Assembly: GCA_900100245.1 (NCBI GenBank)
Contig: FNEU01000005.1
Coordinates: forward strand, 121,893 to 185,892
Origin: Lachnospiraceae bacterium G41
GTDB lineage: Bacteria > Bacillota > Clostridia > Lachnospirales > Lachnospiraceae
Reading direction: 5' to 3'
Length of the DNA stretch: 64,000 bases
The notes below the pieces were generated by a model, which saw only the letters and a list, made by a program, of their open reading frames with translations, was not told the origin of the DNA and searched no databases. The translations under genes and the position numbers were made by a program. This document shows positions 25,518 through 35,188 of this stretch, one piece after another. Positions within the stretch are counted from its first letter, which is position 1, and every line of letters starts with the position of its first letter.

Positions 25518-26397
25518 AACTTTCTTTTATACCATCGAACAGGGTGTCGCAGGCGTATTTAAAAACAAATGGTTTACCTTTGCGACAGTAGCCACCATTT
25601 CGGCTTGTCTCTTTGTGTTCGGTATCTTTTATGCGATAGCATTCAATGTTTTAAATATAGTTCAAAACGCAGAGCAGAGCGTTTCCATCACGGTATTCTT
25701 CGATGAGGGAATAACAGAAGAACGTATCGATGAAATCGGAGATATGATCGGACGTCGTCCCGAGGTTGCCAGATATGAACTTATCACCGCAGAAGAAGCG
25801 TGGGAAGAGTTTTCTAAACAGCTCGGCGAATATGCGGAAGGCTTCACGGAGAACCCCCTTGAAAACTGTGCGAACTATCAGATTTACTTAAGCGATGTTA
25901 CCAAACAGAGCCAGCTTGTAAACTATCTTGAAGGCGTTGACGGTGTCAGAAAAATCAACAAATCCGATTTTACCGCAGACACGCTGTCAGGCATCAACAT
26001 GGTTTTAATTTATGTATTTATAGGAATTATAATTGTACTCTTTGCAGTAAGTATATTCCTTATCAACAATACGGTTACGATGGGTATTTCTGTTCGTAAG
26101 GAAGAGATTACGATCATGAAATACGTGGGCGCCACCGACTTCTTCGTACGTGCCCCCTTCGTATTCGAGGGAATGATAATAGGACTTATCGGTGCGGCAA
26201 TCCCCATGGGACTTTTGTATTATCTCTACGGAGTAGCCACCAATCTTATCACGGAAAAGTTTGCATTTCTTTCATTCCTGACATTTATGCCCGCATATGA
26301 AATATTCACCTACCTGATTCCTTTCTCACTTGCAATAGGTGTCGGAATCGGTTTTGTGGGAAGTTTCTTCACGGTTCGCAAACATTTGAAAGTGTAA
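25507..26397 (+). CDS. ftsX: Cell division protein FtsX
   Basis: Membrane partner of FtsE, 296 residues. The ATG at 25507 lies within the 3' end of ftsE behind ACGGAGG. One N-terminal helix (~20-42), an extracytoplasmic domain of ~130 residues (VSITVFFDEGITEERID, then EGVDGVRKINKSDF), and three C-terminal helices with the FtsX signature VRKEEITIMKYVGATDFFVRAPFVFEG. The extracytoplasmic domain should bind a coiled-coil hydrolase; the next gene encodes such a protein. Confidence 0.97.
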   Translation: MKIRTFFYTIEQGVAGVFKNKWFTFATVATISACLFVFGIFYAIAFNVLNIVQNAEQSVSITVFFDEGITEERIDEIGDMIGRRPEVARYELITAEEAWEEFSKQLGEYAEGFTENPLENCANYQIYLSDVTKQSQLVNYLEGVDGVRKINKSDFTADTLSGINMVLIYVFIGIIIVLFAVSIFLINNTVTMGISVRKEEITIMKYVGATDFFVRAPFVFEGMIIGLIGAAIPMGLLYYLYGVATNLITEKFAFLSFLTFMPAYEIFTYLIPFSLAIGVGIGFVGSFFTVRKHLKV

Positions 26398-26411
26398 TTT
26401 CGGAGTTTTTT

Positions 26412-27743
26412 ATGAGTCGAATTAACGTTAACAGACTGGTTAGTATAATAATTATTCCGGTTTTGATAATGGGACTTTTGTTTTCGACTCCGCTTTCCGC
26501 TTTAGTTCTTGCAGCTCCTACCGATTCATCCGAGACAACGACGGATAAAACCGAAGACTCGAAGGAAGATGAAGAGAAAAAGGAAAAAGAGGAAAAGCAG
26601 AAAAAAGAAGCTGAAAAGAGTGCTCTTGAATCCTCCATAAAAGAAAAAGAAGCGCAAATAAACAACGCAAAGAACGAAAAGAACGCTCTCGCAAAAGGCA
26701 AAACGGATGTTGAGAAAATAAAACAGTCACTTGAAAAAAGCAAGGCAGATTTATCTCAGTATGTTTCTGAACTGGATGCCCAGGTTGTTTCCATAGAAGA
26801 AAAAATCGAAGACTTAAAAGGCCAGATTACGGTAAAAGAAGCAGAAATCGAACAGGCCAAGGAAGATTTGGCGGAAGCAATCGCTATCAAAGACCATCAG
26901 TATGAGTGTATGAAAAAGAGAGTTCAGGCACTCTACGAACAGGGCGATAGTTTCTATCTTGAACTTCTTTTAAAATCCAAAGGTCTTGGTGATTTCCTCA
27001 ATCAGATGGATTATATCGAGGATCTCTCGAAATATGATGACAGAATGTTTAAGGAATATGAGGAAACCGTTGAATATGTAACAATCTGCGAAGCAGAGCT
27101 TGAAGAGGAAGAAGAACTTTTACAGGCCACGAAGAAAGCTGCAGAGGATGAGCAGGCAGCAGTGGAAGAGCTCATCGCTCAGAAAGAGGCCGAAATTGCG
27201 GCAGTTCAGGATGAGATAGTCGATCAGGAAAGAGCCATCAGAGAATACGAGGCAGAAATCGCGGAGCAGAACGCTACGATTTCCGAACTCGAAAGAATAG
27301 TAGCCGAAGAAAAGAAAGCACTTGAGAACATGCGTGTATACGACGGCGGTGCATTCTGCTGGCCTTGTCCCGCATATACCAGAGTTTCTTCGGATTTCGG
27401 CAACAGAGTTCATCCTACGCTTAAAATCAATTTGTTCCATAACGGTGTCGATCTTGCGGCTCCCGCAGGCTCGAATATCTTGGCGGCATATGACGGAGAA
27501 GTTGTATCCGCTTCATATACCGGTGCAATGGGCAACTACGTCATGATTGATCACGGCGGCGGATTGTATACGGTTTATATGCATGCTTCCAAGCTCAATG
27601 TAAAAGAAGGTCAGGAAGTTAAGCGTGGCGATGTAATTGCTTTCGTAGGTTCTACAGGAAGAAGTACAGGTAACCATCTCCATTTCAGTGTCAGAGTAAA
27701 CGGCGAATACGTATCGCCTTGGAATTATATAGTAAAACCTTAA
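26412..27743 (+). CDS. Coiled-coil M23 peptidase (FtsEX-activated murein hydrolase)
   Basis: Secreted protein of 443 residues: signal peptide (~12-36, cleavage near LAAP), an acidic/lysine-rich coiled coil (~50-310) and a C-terminal LytM/M23 domain (~330-443). The zinc ligands and catalytic residues are complete: HNGVD, the later HAS and HLHF. This differs from E. coli EnvC, whose LytM domain lost its zinc site and only activates amidases. The arrangement matches the PcsB/RipC/EnvC class, with FtsX controlling an autoinhibitory coiled coil. The likely job is septal peptidoglycan cleavage during daughter separation. It lies 14 bp from ftsX. Confidence 0.92.
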   Translation: MSRINVNRLVSIIIIPVLIMGLLFSTPLSALVLAAPTDSSETTTDKTEDSKEDEEKKEKEEKQKKEAEKSALESSIKEKEAQINNAKNEKNALAKGKTDVEKIKQSLEKSKADLSQYVSELDAQVVSIEEKIEDLKGQITVKEAEIEQAKEDLAEAIAIKDHQYECMKKRVQALYEQGDSFYLELLLKSKGLGDFLNQMDYIEDLSKYDDRMFKEYEETVEYVTICEAELEEEEELLQATKKAAEDEQAAVEELIAQKEAEIAAVQDEIVDQERAIREYEAEIAEQNATISELERIVAEEKKALENMRVYDGGAFCWPCPAYTRVSSDFGNRVHPTLKINLFHNGVDLAAPAGSNILAAYDGEVVSASYTGAMGNYVMIDHGGGLYTVYMHASKLNVKEGQEVKRGDVIAFVGSTGRSTGNHLHFSVRVNGEYVSPWNYIVKP

Positions 27744-27759
27744 TTATCGGAGGCCCGTT

Positions 27760-29025
27760 GTGGACAACACCAATTTAAACACACAGACAAAGCCTAAGAA
27801 AAAAGGCAAAGCCTGGTCAGTAATCAGAACAATTTTAGTATTTATTTTAGGACTGGTAATCGGTTCGGGATCTATTCTTTTAATAGTTCTTTTAATAGTA
27901 GGACTGACAATCGGTTTAAACAAAGAAAAGTATGAAAAGCTTACCGCAAACAGTGATTTCATAAATGCGGAAACTCTTAGCAAAATAGATCAGCTCGAAA
28001 AATACATCAGAGCATATTATTATGAGGACGTAGATGAAGAAGACCTTGAAAACGGTCTTTACTACGGCATTATGAACGGTGTCGGCGATCCTTATACCGT
28101 TTACTATTCACCCGAAGAATACAAGGATATGACCGCCAGCTGGAACGGCAATTATGAAGGTGTCGGTGCTTATCTTAAGATGGATACCGATGTCGGATAT
28201 GCACAGATTGAAAGCTTTATCGAAGGCGGTTCCGCAAAGGAATGCGGAGAGTTAAATGTCGGCGATTATGTAGTGGCTGTTGACGGCATTGAGATGTACG
28301 GTAAGACATTAAACGAAGTTGTATCCTACATCAGAGGCGAAGAAGGAACATATGTTACCTTAACTGTTGAAGGTGCCTCAGGAAAGCATGACGTTACTCT
28401 TGAGAGAAGAAAGATTGATACACCTACCGTTGAGTACAGCGAAAAGGATAACGGTATCTGGTACATCAAGATTTCAGAGTTTGATGCAATTACCACAAGC
28501 CAGTTTAAAGAAGCAATCGATGCTGCAAGAGCAGCAGGCATGAAGGGCCTTATTATCGACTTACGAGGCAACCCCGGCGGAAACCTTGATGTAGTAGTTG
28601 ATATCTGCCGTGAAATTCTTCCTCAGGGACTTATCGTTTATACAGAAGATAAGTATGGCAACCGCAATGAATTTTCATGCGACGGTAAGAATGAAATAGA
28701 TGTTCCTTTAGTTGTTTTAATAGACGGCGGTTCAGCTTCAGCTTCCGAGATTATGGCAGGTGCCATCAAGGATTACGGAATCGGTACGCTTATCGGAACC
28801 ACCACTTACGGCAAAGGTATCGTTCAGAGTATTTTACCTTTGGGCGACGGCTCGGCCATCAAGATTACAACCAGCAAGTACTATACTCCTAACGGTAACA
28901 ATATTCATAAAATCGGTATTGATCCCGACGAAGAAGTTACATTTGATTCGGAGAAATATCTCGAGGACGAAACCGACAATCAGTTGGATTACGCAATGGA
29001 TTACCTGAAGGATAAAATTAACTAA
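27760..29025 (+). CDS. S41 family carboxy-terminal processing protease (CtpA/CtpB-like)
   Basis: Membrane-anchored protease of 421 residues. The GTG start at 27760 follows ATCGGAGG. One N-terminal transmembrane helix (~25-50), a PDZ domain (~105-190, GVGAYLKMDTD then GDYVVAVDGIEMYG) and the S41 catalytic core. The Ser-Lys dyad is present: GGSASASE (Ser325 region) and TTYGKG (Lys352). It follows the M23 hydrolase by 16 bp. In other bacteria CTPs cleave or degrade cell-wall hydrolases, so control of the neighbouring hydrolase is a fair inference. Confidence 0.95.
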   Translation: MDNTNLNTQTKPKKKGKAWSVIRTILVFILGLVIGSGSILLIVLLIVGLTIGLNKEKYEKLTANSDFINAETLSKIDQLEKYIRAYYYEDVDEEDLENGLYYGIMNGVGDPYTVYYSPEEYKDMTASWNGNYEGVGAYLKMDTDVGYAQIESFIEGGSAKECGELNVGDYVVAVDGIEMYGKTLNEVVSYIRGEEGTYVTLTVEGASGKHDVTLERRKIDTPTVEYSEKDNGIWYIKISEFDAITTSQFKEAIDAARAAGMKGLIIDLRGNPGGNLDVVVDICREILPQGLIVYTEDKYGNRNEFSCDGKNEIDVPLVVLIDGGSASASEIMAGAIKDYGIGTLIGTTTYGKGIVQSILPLGDGSAIKITTSKYYTPNGNNIHKIGIDPDEEVTFDSEKYLEDETDNQLDYAMDYLKDKIN

Positions 29026-29026
29026 G

Positions 29027-31792
29027 ATGAGTGTTTTTCAAGTGATTTACTCGGTCTTAATAAGACCGCTTCAGATCTTTTTCGAATACGTTTTTTCAGT
29101 AGCACAAAAAGGGCTTAACAATCCCGGTCTTTCGATCATTGCGTTAAGCCTTTCAATGAACCTTTTGGTTCTTCCTTTATACAACAGAGCGGATGCGGTT
29201 CAGGAAGAAGAAAGGAATATCGAAAACAAATTAAGAAAAGGTGTTGCGCACATCAGAAAAACTTTTAAAGGCGACGAAAGAATGATGATGTTGCAAACAT
29301 ATTACAGACAGAACGGATACAAGCCTACGGATGTATTCAAAAGTTCTGTCTCTCTTCTTTTGGAGATACCTTTTTTCATTGCCGCATATCAGTTTTTATC
29401 CCATCTGGATGCAATTCAAAATGTATCATTCGGTCCGATTGCAAATCTCGGGGCTCCCGATGCCCTGATTACAATCGGTGCTTTTTCAATTAATCTTTTA
29501 CCGATTGTTATGACATCGCTGAACCTTATATCCTGCATCGTATTTACGAAAGGATATCCTCTTAAGAACAAGATTCAGCTTTATGCCATGGCTGTATTTT
29601 TCTTTTTCTTCCTGTATAAGTCTCCCGCGGGACTTGTATTCTACTGGACTTTAAATAACCTTTTCTCGCTGGTTAAAACCATATATTACAAATCTAAGAC
29701 CGCTAAGAAAGTGCTTAACATTGCATTTTCGGTTGTGGGCGTATGTTTACTTGGTTCGCTTCCTTTTGCCATGAAGAAAACAGGCAGTAAATCATTTCTT
29801 TTAATACTCATTCTGCTTGCATTTATCTGCTTCGTTCCTCTTGCAATTTCGATTGTTTCAAAAAAGGAATTATTCAAGAAAAAAGAAATCAAAGAAACCG
29901 ACGGAAAGCTTTTCCTACTCGGCGGAATTTATATGACGATATTGACGGGTATTTTAATTCCCTCGGCCGTTATCAAATCTTCGCCGCAGGAATTCGTGGA
30001 TATCTATCATTTCTTAAATCCGCTCTGGTTTGTATTAAGTGCAACCTGCATTGCGGCTGGCGTATTTCTGGTATGGTTTTCGGTCTTTTACGGACTGCTT
30101 GATAAAAAGATAAAGAGCATATTAAATGTTGTGATGTGCGTGGTCTGCTTTGTGGCTACGGTCAACTATATGTTCTTTGGAAAAAACAATGTGATACTAA
30201 ACAGTGCTTTGGCTTACACAGAGGAATATACGGCTCCGCACAAACTGATATTAATTAATCTGTTAGTCATTGTTGCTGTGATTGCCGCAAGCGTTGCAAT
30301 TACTCTTTTGCTGGGCAAGAAATTAAGAGTGTTTATTATCGCAGGAACCTTGGCGATACTCGGCATGTCGGTTATTAACTGCACCGCCATTCAAAAAGAA
30401 ATCAAAGGACTTAAATCCGTTATCGAATCCGTTAATACCGAAAAGCCTTCTTTTAATCTAAGCAAAAACGGCAAAAACGTAATCGTGTTTATGCTTGATA
30501 GAGGAATGAACGAATACATCCCCTACTTTGTCAACGAAAAGCCCGAACTAAAAGAAATTTATGACGGCTTCTGCTATTATCCCAACACCATTTCCTACGG
30601 TCTTTGCACCAATTACGGAGCACCCGCAATATTTGGCGGATATGAATATACACCCGAAGAAATGAATGCGAGGGATACCGAGCTTTTACGAGACAAGCAC
30701 GACGAAGCGCTGAAAGTTATGCCTGCACTCTTTTATGATGAGGGCTATAATGTCACGGTTTGCGATCCTCCTTACGCAGGATACAGCACGGTTCCGGACC
30801 TTTCGATATACAACGATTATCCGAATATCAGAACATTTATCACCAAGGGGTATTACTGGAATGCTCAGAAGGTAAACGTTTCCGATCGTAACTTCAGAAA
30901 CTTCTTCTGCTATTCGATTACAAAGATTGCACCGCTTGCAATTCAGGATCATCTTTACAACCACGGCTCGTACAACGAGAGTATCGGAAATAAGAGATTC
31001 CTTGATGAAATGAAGAATTCGACGGCCATCGTAAAAGAAGGCCTTTACAGATGTACCGGAATCAACGAAGAGGTTATGGAAGATTATCTGACAATTGCAA
31101 ACCTCGTCGATATGACCGAGATAAGCGATGATGCCTCGGATAACTTCTTAATGATAGACAACGAGCTCACGCACTGGCCGATTTATTTTAAGGAACCCGA
31201 ATACGAAGTCGCATATTTTGTCGACAATGAAGCTTACGAAAAAGAGCATGCCGACAGATACACAGTAGACGGTGTTACGCTTGAAATGAATAACGATGTT
31301 CAAATCGGCAGTTATCAGGTAAATATGTGCGCCATCCTTAAAATCGGCGCATGGCTTGAATACTTAAAGGAACAGGGCGTATACGACAACACCAGAATCA
31401 TCATCGTATCGGACCACGGCAAGTGGGTTTACCACAATGAAATGTTTGATTTAGACGGCAGCGGCGACGATGAGACCGATATCGAAAGCTATTATCCTCT
31501 TTTGATGATAAAAGATTTCGACAGCCACGGCTTTACTGTGGATGAGCGGTTTATGACCAATGCAGACGTTCCCGTATATGCGCTTGACGGAATCATTGAA
31601 AACCCTGTCAATCCTTTTACGGGCAATGCCATTACAAACGATGCCAAAGAAGGACCTCAGAAGATTTTGGGATCGCATAATCCTGATGTAATTACCAACA
31701 ACGGAACTGTTTTCGTCGACGGAATATGGTATTCCGTAGAAGGCGATATGAGAGATAAAAACAACTGGAAACTTTTAGAAGACAACAGATAG
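29027..31792 (+). CDS. YidC/Oxa1-like domain fused to an alkaline-phosphatase-superfamily (sulfatase/LTA-synthase-like) domain
   Basis: Very long fusion of 921 residues starting 1 bp after the ctp stop. Residues ~1-220 resemble YidC/Oxa1: a first core helix, a charged hairpin (QEEERNIENKLRK, then YRQNGYKP), and three more helices with SPAGLVFYWTLNNLFS. The groove Arg that YidC insertases carry in the first helix (pattern I-R-LLLLPL) appears as Asn (SMNLLVLPL). Further helices (~225-455) follow. Residues ~475-920 are a sulfatase-type domain: metal-binding VFMLDRG, a candidate nucleophile in TISYGLCTNYG, THWP, and IIVSDHGKW. The next gene is a glycerophosphotransferase. A role in modifying a surface polymer with phosphoglycerol-like groups fits; insertase activity is doubtful. 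Confidence 0.8.
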   Translation: MSVFQVIYSVLIRPLQIFFEYVFSVAQKGLNNPGLSIIALSLSMNLLVLPLYNRADAVQEEERNIENKLRKGVAHIRKTFKGDERMMMLQTYYRQNGYKPTDVFKSSVSLLLEIPFFIAAYQFLSHLDAIQNVSFGPIANLGAPDALITIGAFSINLLPIVMTSLNLISCIVFTKGYPLKNKIQLYAMAVFFFFFLYKSPAGLVFYWTLNNLFSLVKTIYYKSKTAKKVLNIAFSVVGVCLLGSLPFAMKKTGSKSFLLILILLAFICFVPLAISIVSKKELFKKKEIKETDGKLFLLGGIYMTILTGILIPSAVIKSSPQEFVDIYHFLNPLWFVLSATCIAAGVFLVWFSVFYGLLDKKIKSILNVVMCVVCFVATVNYMFFGKNNVILNSALAYTEEYTAPHKLILINLLVIVAVIAASVAITLLLGKKLRVFIIAGTLAILGMSVINCTAIQKEIKGLKSVIESVNTEKPSFNLSKNGKNVIVFMLDRGMNEYIPYFVNEKPELKEIYDGFCYYPNTISYGLCTNYGAPAIFGGYEYTPEEMNARDTELLRDKHDEALKVMPALFYDEGYNVTVCDPPYAGYSTVPDLSIYNDYPNIRTFITKGYYWNAQKVNVSDRNFRNFFCYSITKIAPLAIQDHLYNHGSYNESIGNKRFLDEMKNSTAIVKEGLYRCTGINEEVMEDYLTIANLVDMTEISDDASDNFLMIDNELTHWPIYFKEPEYEVAYFVDNEAYEKEHADRYTVDGVTLEMNNDVQIGSYQVNMCAILKIGAWLEYLKEQGVYDNTRIIIVSDHGKWVYHNEMFDLDGSGDDETDIESYYPLLMIKDFDSHGFTVDERFMTNADVPVYALDGIIENPVNPFTGNAITNDAKEGPQKILGSHNPDVITNNGTVFVDGIWYSVEGDMRDKNNWKLLEDNR

Positions 31793-31804
31793 AAAGAGAA
31801 AAAA

Positions 31805-33055
31805 ATGTCTACTGAAAATTTGCTGCTTTACATAGACCCCGGAACGGGAAGCATGCTATTTGCAGTGCTAATCGGTGTATTCGGCGCAATCGGATACATA
31901 GTTAGAGTGGCCTGGGTAAAGATACGCTTTAAACTGACAAGCGGAAAAAAAGAAGAAATAAAGAGTGATAAGATCCCTTACGTTATCTTTTCGGATGATA
32001 AAAGATACTGGAACACATTCGAGCCAATCTGCCGTGAATTCAACGAGAGAGGTATAGATGTTGAGTATCTTACCGCCTCCGAGGACGATCCCGGACTTAA
32101 TTCCGGCTTCGAGCACGTCAAGGCCAGATTCTTAGGCGAGGGAAATAAGGCATTTTCGAAGCTTAATTTCCTTAATGCCTCGGTTGTTCTTGCGACAACA
32201 CCGGGCCTTGAAGTCTATCAGTGGAAGCGCTCGAGAGATGTGGATTATTATATTCACATTCCTCATGCCGCAGGTGAAATCAATTTCTACAGAATGTTCG
32301 GCCTCGATTATTACGATGCTGTTTTAATCGCAGGTGATTTTCACGAAAGACAAATCAGAAAACTCGAAGAGATGCGTGGCCTTCCCAACAAAGATTTGCA
32401 TATGTGCGGCATCCCCTATATGGATGAAATGGTTAAAAGAATAAAGGCTAGCGGCGAGACTCCTGCGCACGAGAGGACAGTTCTTATCGCACCCACATGG
32501 GGCGAGACATCGCTCTTTAATAAATTCAAAGGCGAGATCATAAAAGCTTTGCTTGATACCGGATATCACGTTATAGTAAGACCTCATCCGCAGTCTTTTA
32601 CGGCGGAAAAAGAACTGATGGATTCGCTGATGAAGGAATTCCCCGAATCCGAAAGACTTGAATGGAACAGGGACCGCGACAATTTTGAGGTTCTTAAAAG
32701 ATCCGATATTTTAATCTCTGATTTCTCGGGCGTTGTATTTGATTTTGCGCTTGTTTACGACAAGCCCGTCATTTATACGGATACCGAGTTCGATACTTCG
32801 GCTTACGACCTCTGGTGGCTTGACGAAGATATCTGGACGCTTTCCGCACTGCCTAAACTCGGCAAGATGATTACTGCGGATAATCTGTCGGATATTAAGA
32901 ATCTTATTGATTCCTGCATAGAGAGTGACGAGTTCGCAAAGGGTAGGGAGGAAGTAAGAAACGAATGCTGGCAGGAGTACGGTAACGGCACCAAAAATAC
33001 AGTTGATTATATGGTTGCAAAGTACAACGAACTTAATGCAAAAGAAAGCAAATAA
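31805..33055 (+). CDS. CDP-glycerol glycerophosphotransferase-like enzyme (TagB/TagF type)
   Basis: Protein of 416 residues. An N-terminal hydrophobic anchor (~5-35, beginning YIDPGTGSML) precedes a GT-B-like catalytic region with family motifs: IHIPHAAGEINFY, GIPYMD, IAPTWGE, VRPHPQSF and DILISDFSGVVFDFALV ending in VIYTDT. TagB/TagF enzymes move glycerol phosphate from CDP-glycerol onto lipid-linked or growing teichoic acid. It lies 12 bp downstream of the YidC-like/sulfatase fusion and should act in the same pathway. No tagD (CDP-glycerol synthesis) gene is in the window. Confidence 0.85.
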   Translation: MSTENLLLYIDPGTGSMLFAVLIGVFGAIGYIVRVAWVKIRFKLTSGKKEEIKSDKIPYVIFSDDKRYWNTFEPICREFNERGIDVEYLTASEDDPGLNSGFEHVKARFLGEGNKAFSKLNFLNASVVLATTPGLEVYQWKRSRDVDYYIHIPHAAGEINFYRMFGLDYYDAVLIAGDFHERQIRKLEEMRGLPNKDLHMCGIPYMDEMVKRIKASGETPAHERTVLIAPTWGETSLFNKFKGEIIKALLDTGYHVIVRPHPQSFTAEKELMDSLMKEFPESERLEWNRDRDNFEVLKRSDILISDFSGVVFDFALVYDKPVIYTDTEFDTSAYDLWWLDEDIWTLSALPKLGKMITADNLSDIKNLIDSCIESDEFAKGREEVRNECWQEYGNGTKNTVDYMVAKYNELNAKESK

Positions 33056-33069
33056 AAGTTGTAAAAACA

Positions 33070-33083
33070 CGAACAAATGTTCT
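33070..33083 (+). promoter_or_regulatory. LexA/DinR SOS box upstream of uvrBA
   Basis: CGAACAAATGTTCT matches the Firmicutes LexA box CGAAC-N4-GTTCG at nine of ten fixed positions. A -10-like TAATAT lies directly downstream at about 33087. This places uvrB-uvrA in the SOS regulon. Confidence 0.85.
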
Positions 33084-33108
33084 GAATAATATAGACATAT
33101 GATGAAAA

Positions 33109-33143
33109 AAATGATATGCTTAACTTCGGCATATCATTTTTAT
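33109..33143 (+). terminator. Terminator-like hairpin between SOS box and uvrB
   Basis: AAATGATATGC (33109-33119) and GCATATCATTT (33129-33139) form an 11-bp perfect stem followed by TTATTT. It may end the glycerophosphotransferase transcript. If the uvrB promoter is at the SOS box, the hairpin is inside the uvrB leader and must be read through. Confidence 0.7.
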
Positions 33144-33156
33144 TTGGGTAAAAGAA

Positions 33157-35151
33157 ATGGATTTTAAACTTCATTCAGAATATAAACCGACTGGCGATCA
33201 GCCACAGGCCATAAAAGACCTGGTGGAGGGCTTTAAAAAGGGCAATCAGTGCCAAACACTGCTTGGCGTTACAGGCTCCGGTAAGACATTTACAATGGCT
33301 AATGTCATCGAAGCTTTAAACAAGCCCACGCTTATTATATCGCACAACAAAACGCTTGCAGGCCAGCTTTACTCGGAGATGAAAGAGTTTTTCCCCGAGA
33401 ATGCCGTTGAGTATTTTGTTTCATACTACGATTATTACCAGCCTGAGGCTTATGTTCCTTCGACAGATACTTACATCGAAAAAGATTCGTCGGTAAACGA
33501 AGAAATAGACAAGTTAAGACTTTCCGCCACTGCATCCCTTACGGAAAGAAGGGATGTTATTGTTGTGGCTTCCGTTTCGTGTATATACGGTCTGGGCAGC
33601 CCCGAAGATTACGAGAGCATGATAATGTCACTTCGCCCGGGAATGCAGATTGACCGCGATGAAATCATCGCCAGACTCGTTGATATGCAGTATGAGCGTA
33701 ACGATATGGACCTTACGCGTTCTTCTTTTAGGGTAAGGGGCGATACGCTTGAGATAGCCAAGGCTGAAGGCGGCGAAGGTGTGGTACGTCTTTCATTCTG
33801 GGGCGATGAGATTGAAGAGATAGCGGAGATTGACCCTGTGACCGGCAAAAAGAAAGCGATTCTTTCGTATGTCGCAATCTTCCCTGCTTCGCACTACGTT
33901 ATTTCCAAGGAAAAAATAGATATCGCGTGTGACAAACTCGAACAGGAAATGCGAGAGAGGGTTGAATATTTTAAGAGCGAGGATCGTTTCGTGGAGGCGC
34001 AGAGAATACTTGAGCGTACCACATTTGATTTAGAGATGCTCAAAGAAACCGGTACCTGCTCGGGCATTGAAAACTATGCACCCGTGCTCGCAGGATTAAA
34101 GCCCGGAGATCCGCCCCACTGTCTGATGGATTATTTTAAGGACGATTTTCTTTTAATCATAGACGAGTCCCATATTTCGATACCTCAGATAGGCGGTATG
34201 TATGCGGGCGACAGGGCGAGAAAGAATACGCTTGTGGATTTCGGTTTCAGACTTCCGTCTGCCCTTGATAACAGACCTTTGTCCTTTGAGGAATTTGAAG
34301 ACAGAATAGACCAGCTTTTATGCGTATCCGCTACTCCTTCGAAGTACGAGGAAGAACATGAAATGCTTAGAACCGAGCAGATTATAAGACCTACCGGACT
34401 GCTTGATCCGGAAATTTTCGTACGCCCTACGGAAGGTCAGATAGACGATTTAATCTCAGAGATAAATAAAGTTACGAAGGGCGGAAACAAAGTCCTCGTT
34501 ACCACGCTTACAAAACGAATGGCCGAAGATTTGACCGACTATTTAAAAGAAGTCGGTATCAGGGTAAAATATCTTCACTCGGATATTGACACTTTGGAGA
34601 GAGCGGAAATAATAAGAGATATGCGTCTCGATGTATTCGATGTTTTAGTGGGTATCAATCTTTTACGAGAAGGACTGGACATTCCGGAGATTGCACTCGT
34701 GGCGATAATCGATGCAGACAAGGAAGGCTTTCTTCGTTCTGCGACATCGCTCATACAGACTGTCGGCCGTGCAGCGAGAAATTCAGAGGGCCACGTAATC
34801 ATGTACGCTGACGTAATCACGGATTCGATGAAGGTTGCTATAGACGAAACCGCGAGACGTCGTGAGATTCAGATGAAGTACAATGAAGAACATGGCATCA
34901 TTCCGACCACTATTAAGAAAGCGGTCAGAGACGTGATTTCAATTTCGAAGAAAGTGGCCGAGGCTGAAAACACATGGAAGATGGAGCCTGAGAGCATGAC
35001 TCTCGATGAGATTAACAAGCTCATTGCTTCCGTCGAAAAACAGATGAAAAAAGCGGCAACGGATCTTGACTTCGAGAATGCGGCTGTTTACAGAGACCAG
35101 CTTACCGAGCTAAAAAAGATCAGAAATACTATAGCCGAGAGCAACGATTAG
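33157..35151 (+). CDS. uvrB: UvrABC excinuclease subunit B
   Basis: Nucleotide-excision-repair helicase-like damage verifier, 664 residues, normal length. Visible motifs: Walker [11 protein letters not shown] (~39), the beta-hairpin region [12 protein letters not shown] (~92) that probes DNA, the DESH box (~338), helicase motifs through LREGLDIPE and QTVGRAARN, and the C-terminal UVR motif (~620-660) that binds UvrA/UvrC. It is loaded by UvrA at lesions. SOS control is indicated by the LexA box upstream. uvrA follows after 37 bp; uvrC is not in the window. Confidence 0.99.
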   Translation: MDFKLHSEYKPTGDQPQAIKDLVEGFKKGNQCQTLLGVTGSGKTFTMANVIEALNKPTLIISHNKTLAGQLYSEMKEFFPENAVEYFVSYYDYYQPEAYVPSTDTYIEKDSSVNEEIDKLRLSATASLTERRDVIVVASVSCIYGLGSPEDYESMIMSLRPGMQIDRDEIIARLVDMQYERNDMDLTRSSFRVRGDTLEIAKAEGGEGVVRLSFWGDEIEEIAEIDPVTGKKKAILSYVAIFPASHYVISKEKIDIACDKLEQEMRERVEYFKSEDRFVEAQRILERTTFDLEMLKETGTCSGIENYAPVLAGLKPGDPPHCLMDYFKDDFLLIIDESHISIPQIGGMYAGDRARKNTLVDFGFRLPSALDNRPLSFEEFEDRIDQLLCVSATPSKYEEEHEMLRTEQIIRPTGLLDPEIFVRPTEGQIDDLISEINKVTKGGNKVLVTTLTKRMAEDLTDYLKEVGIRVKYLHSDIDTLERAEIIRDMRLDVFDVLVGINLLREGLDIPEIALVAIIDADKEGFLRSATSLIQTVGRAARNSEGHVIMYADVITDSMKVAIDETARRREIQMKYNEEHGIIPTTIKKAVRDVISISKKVAEAENTWKMEPESMTLDEINKLIASVEKQMKKAATDLDFENAAVYRDQLTELKKIRNTIAESND

Positions 35152-35188
35152 ACGCCTGCTTTCGCAAAAAAATTAAAAGAGGTTTTAT

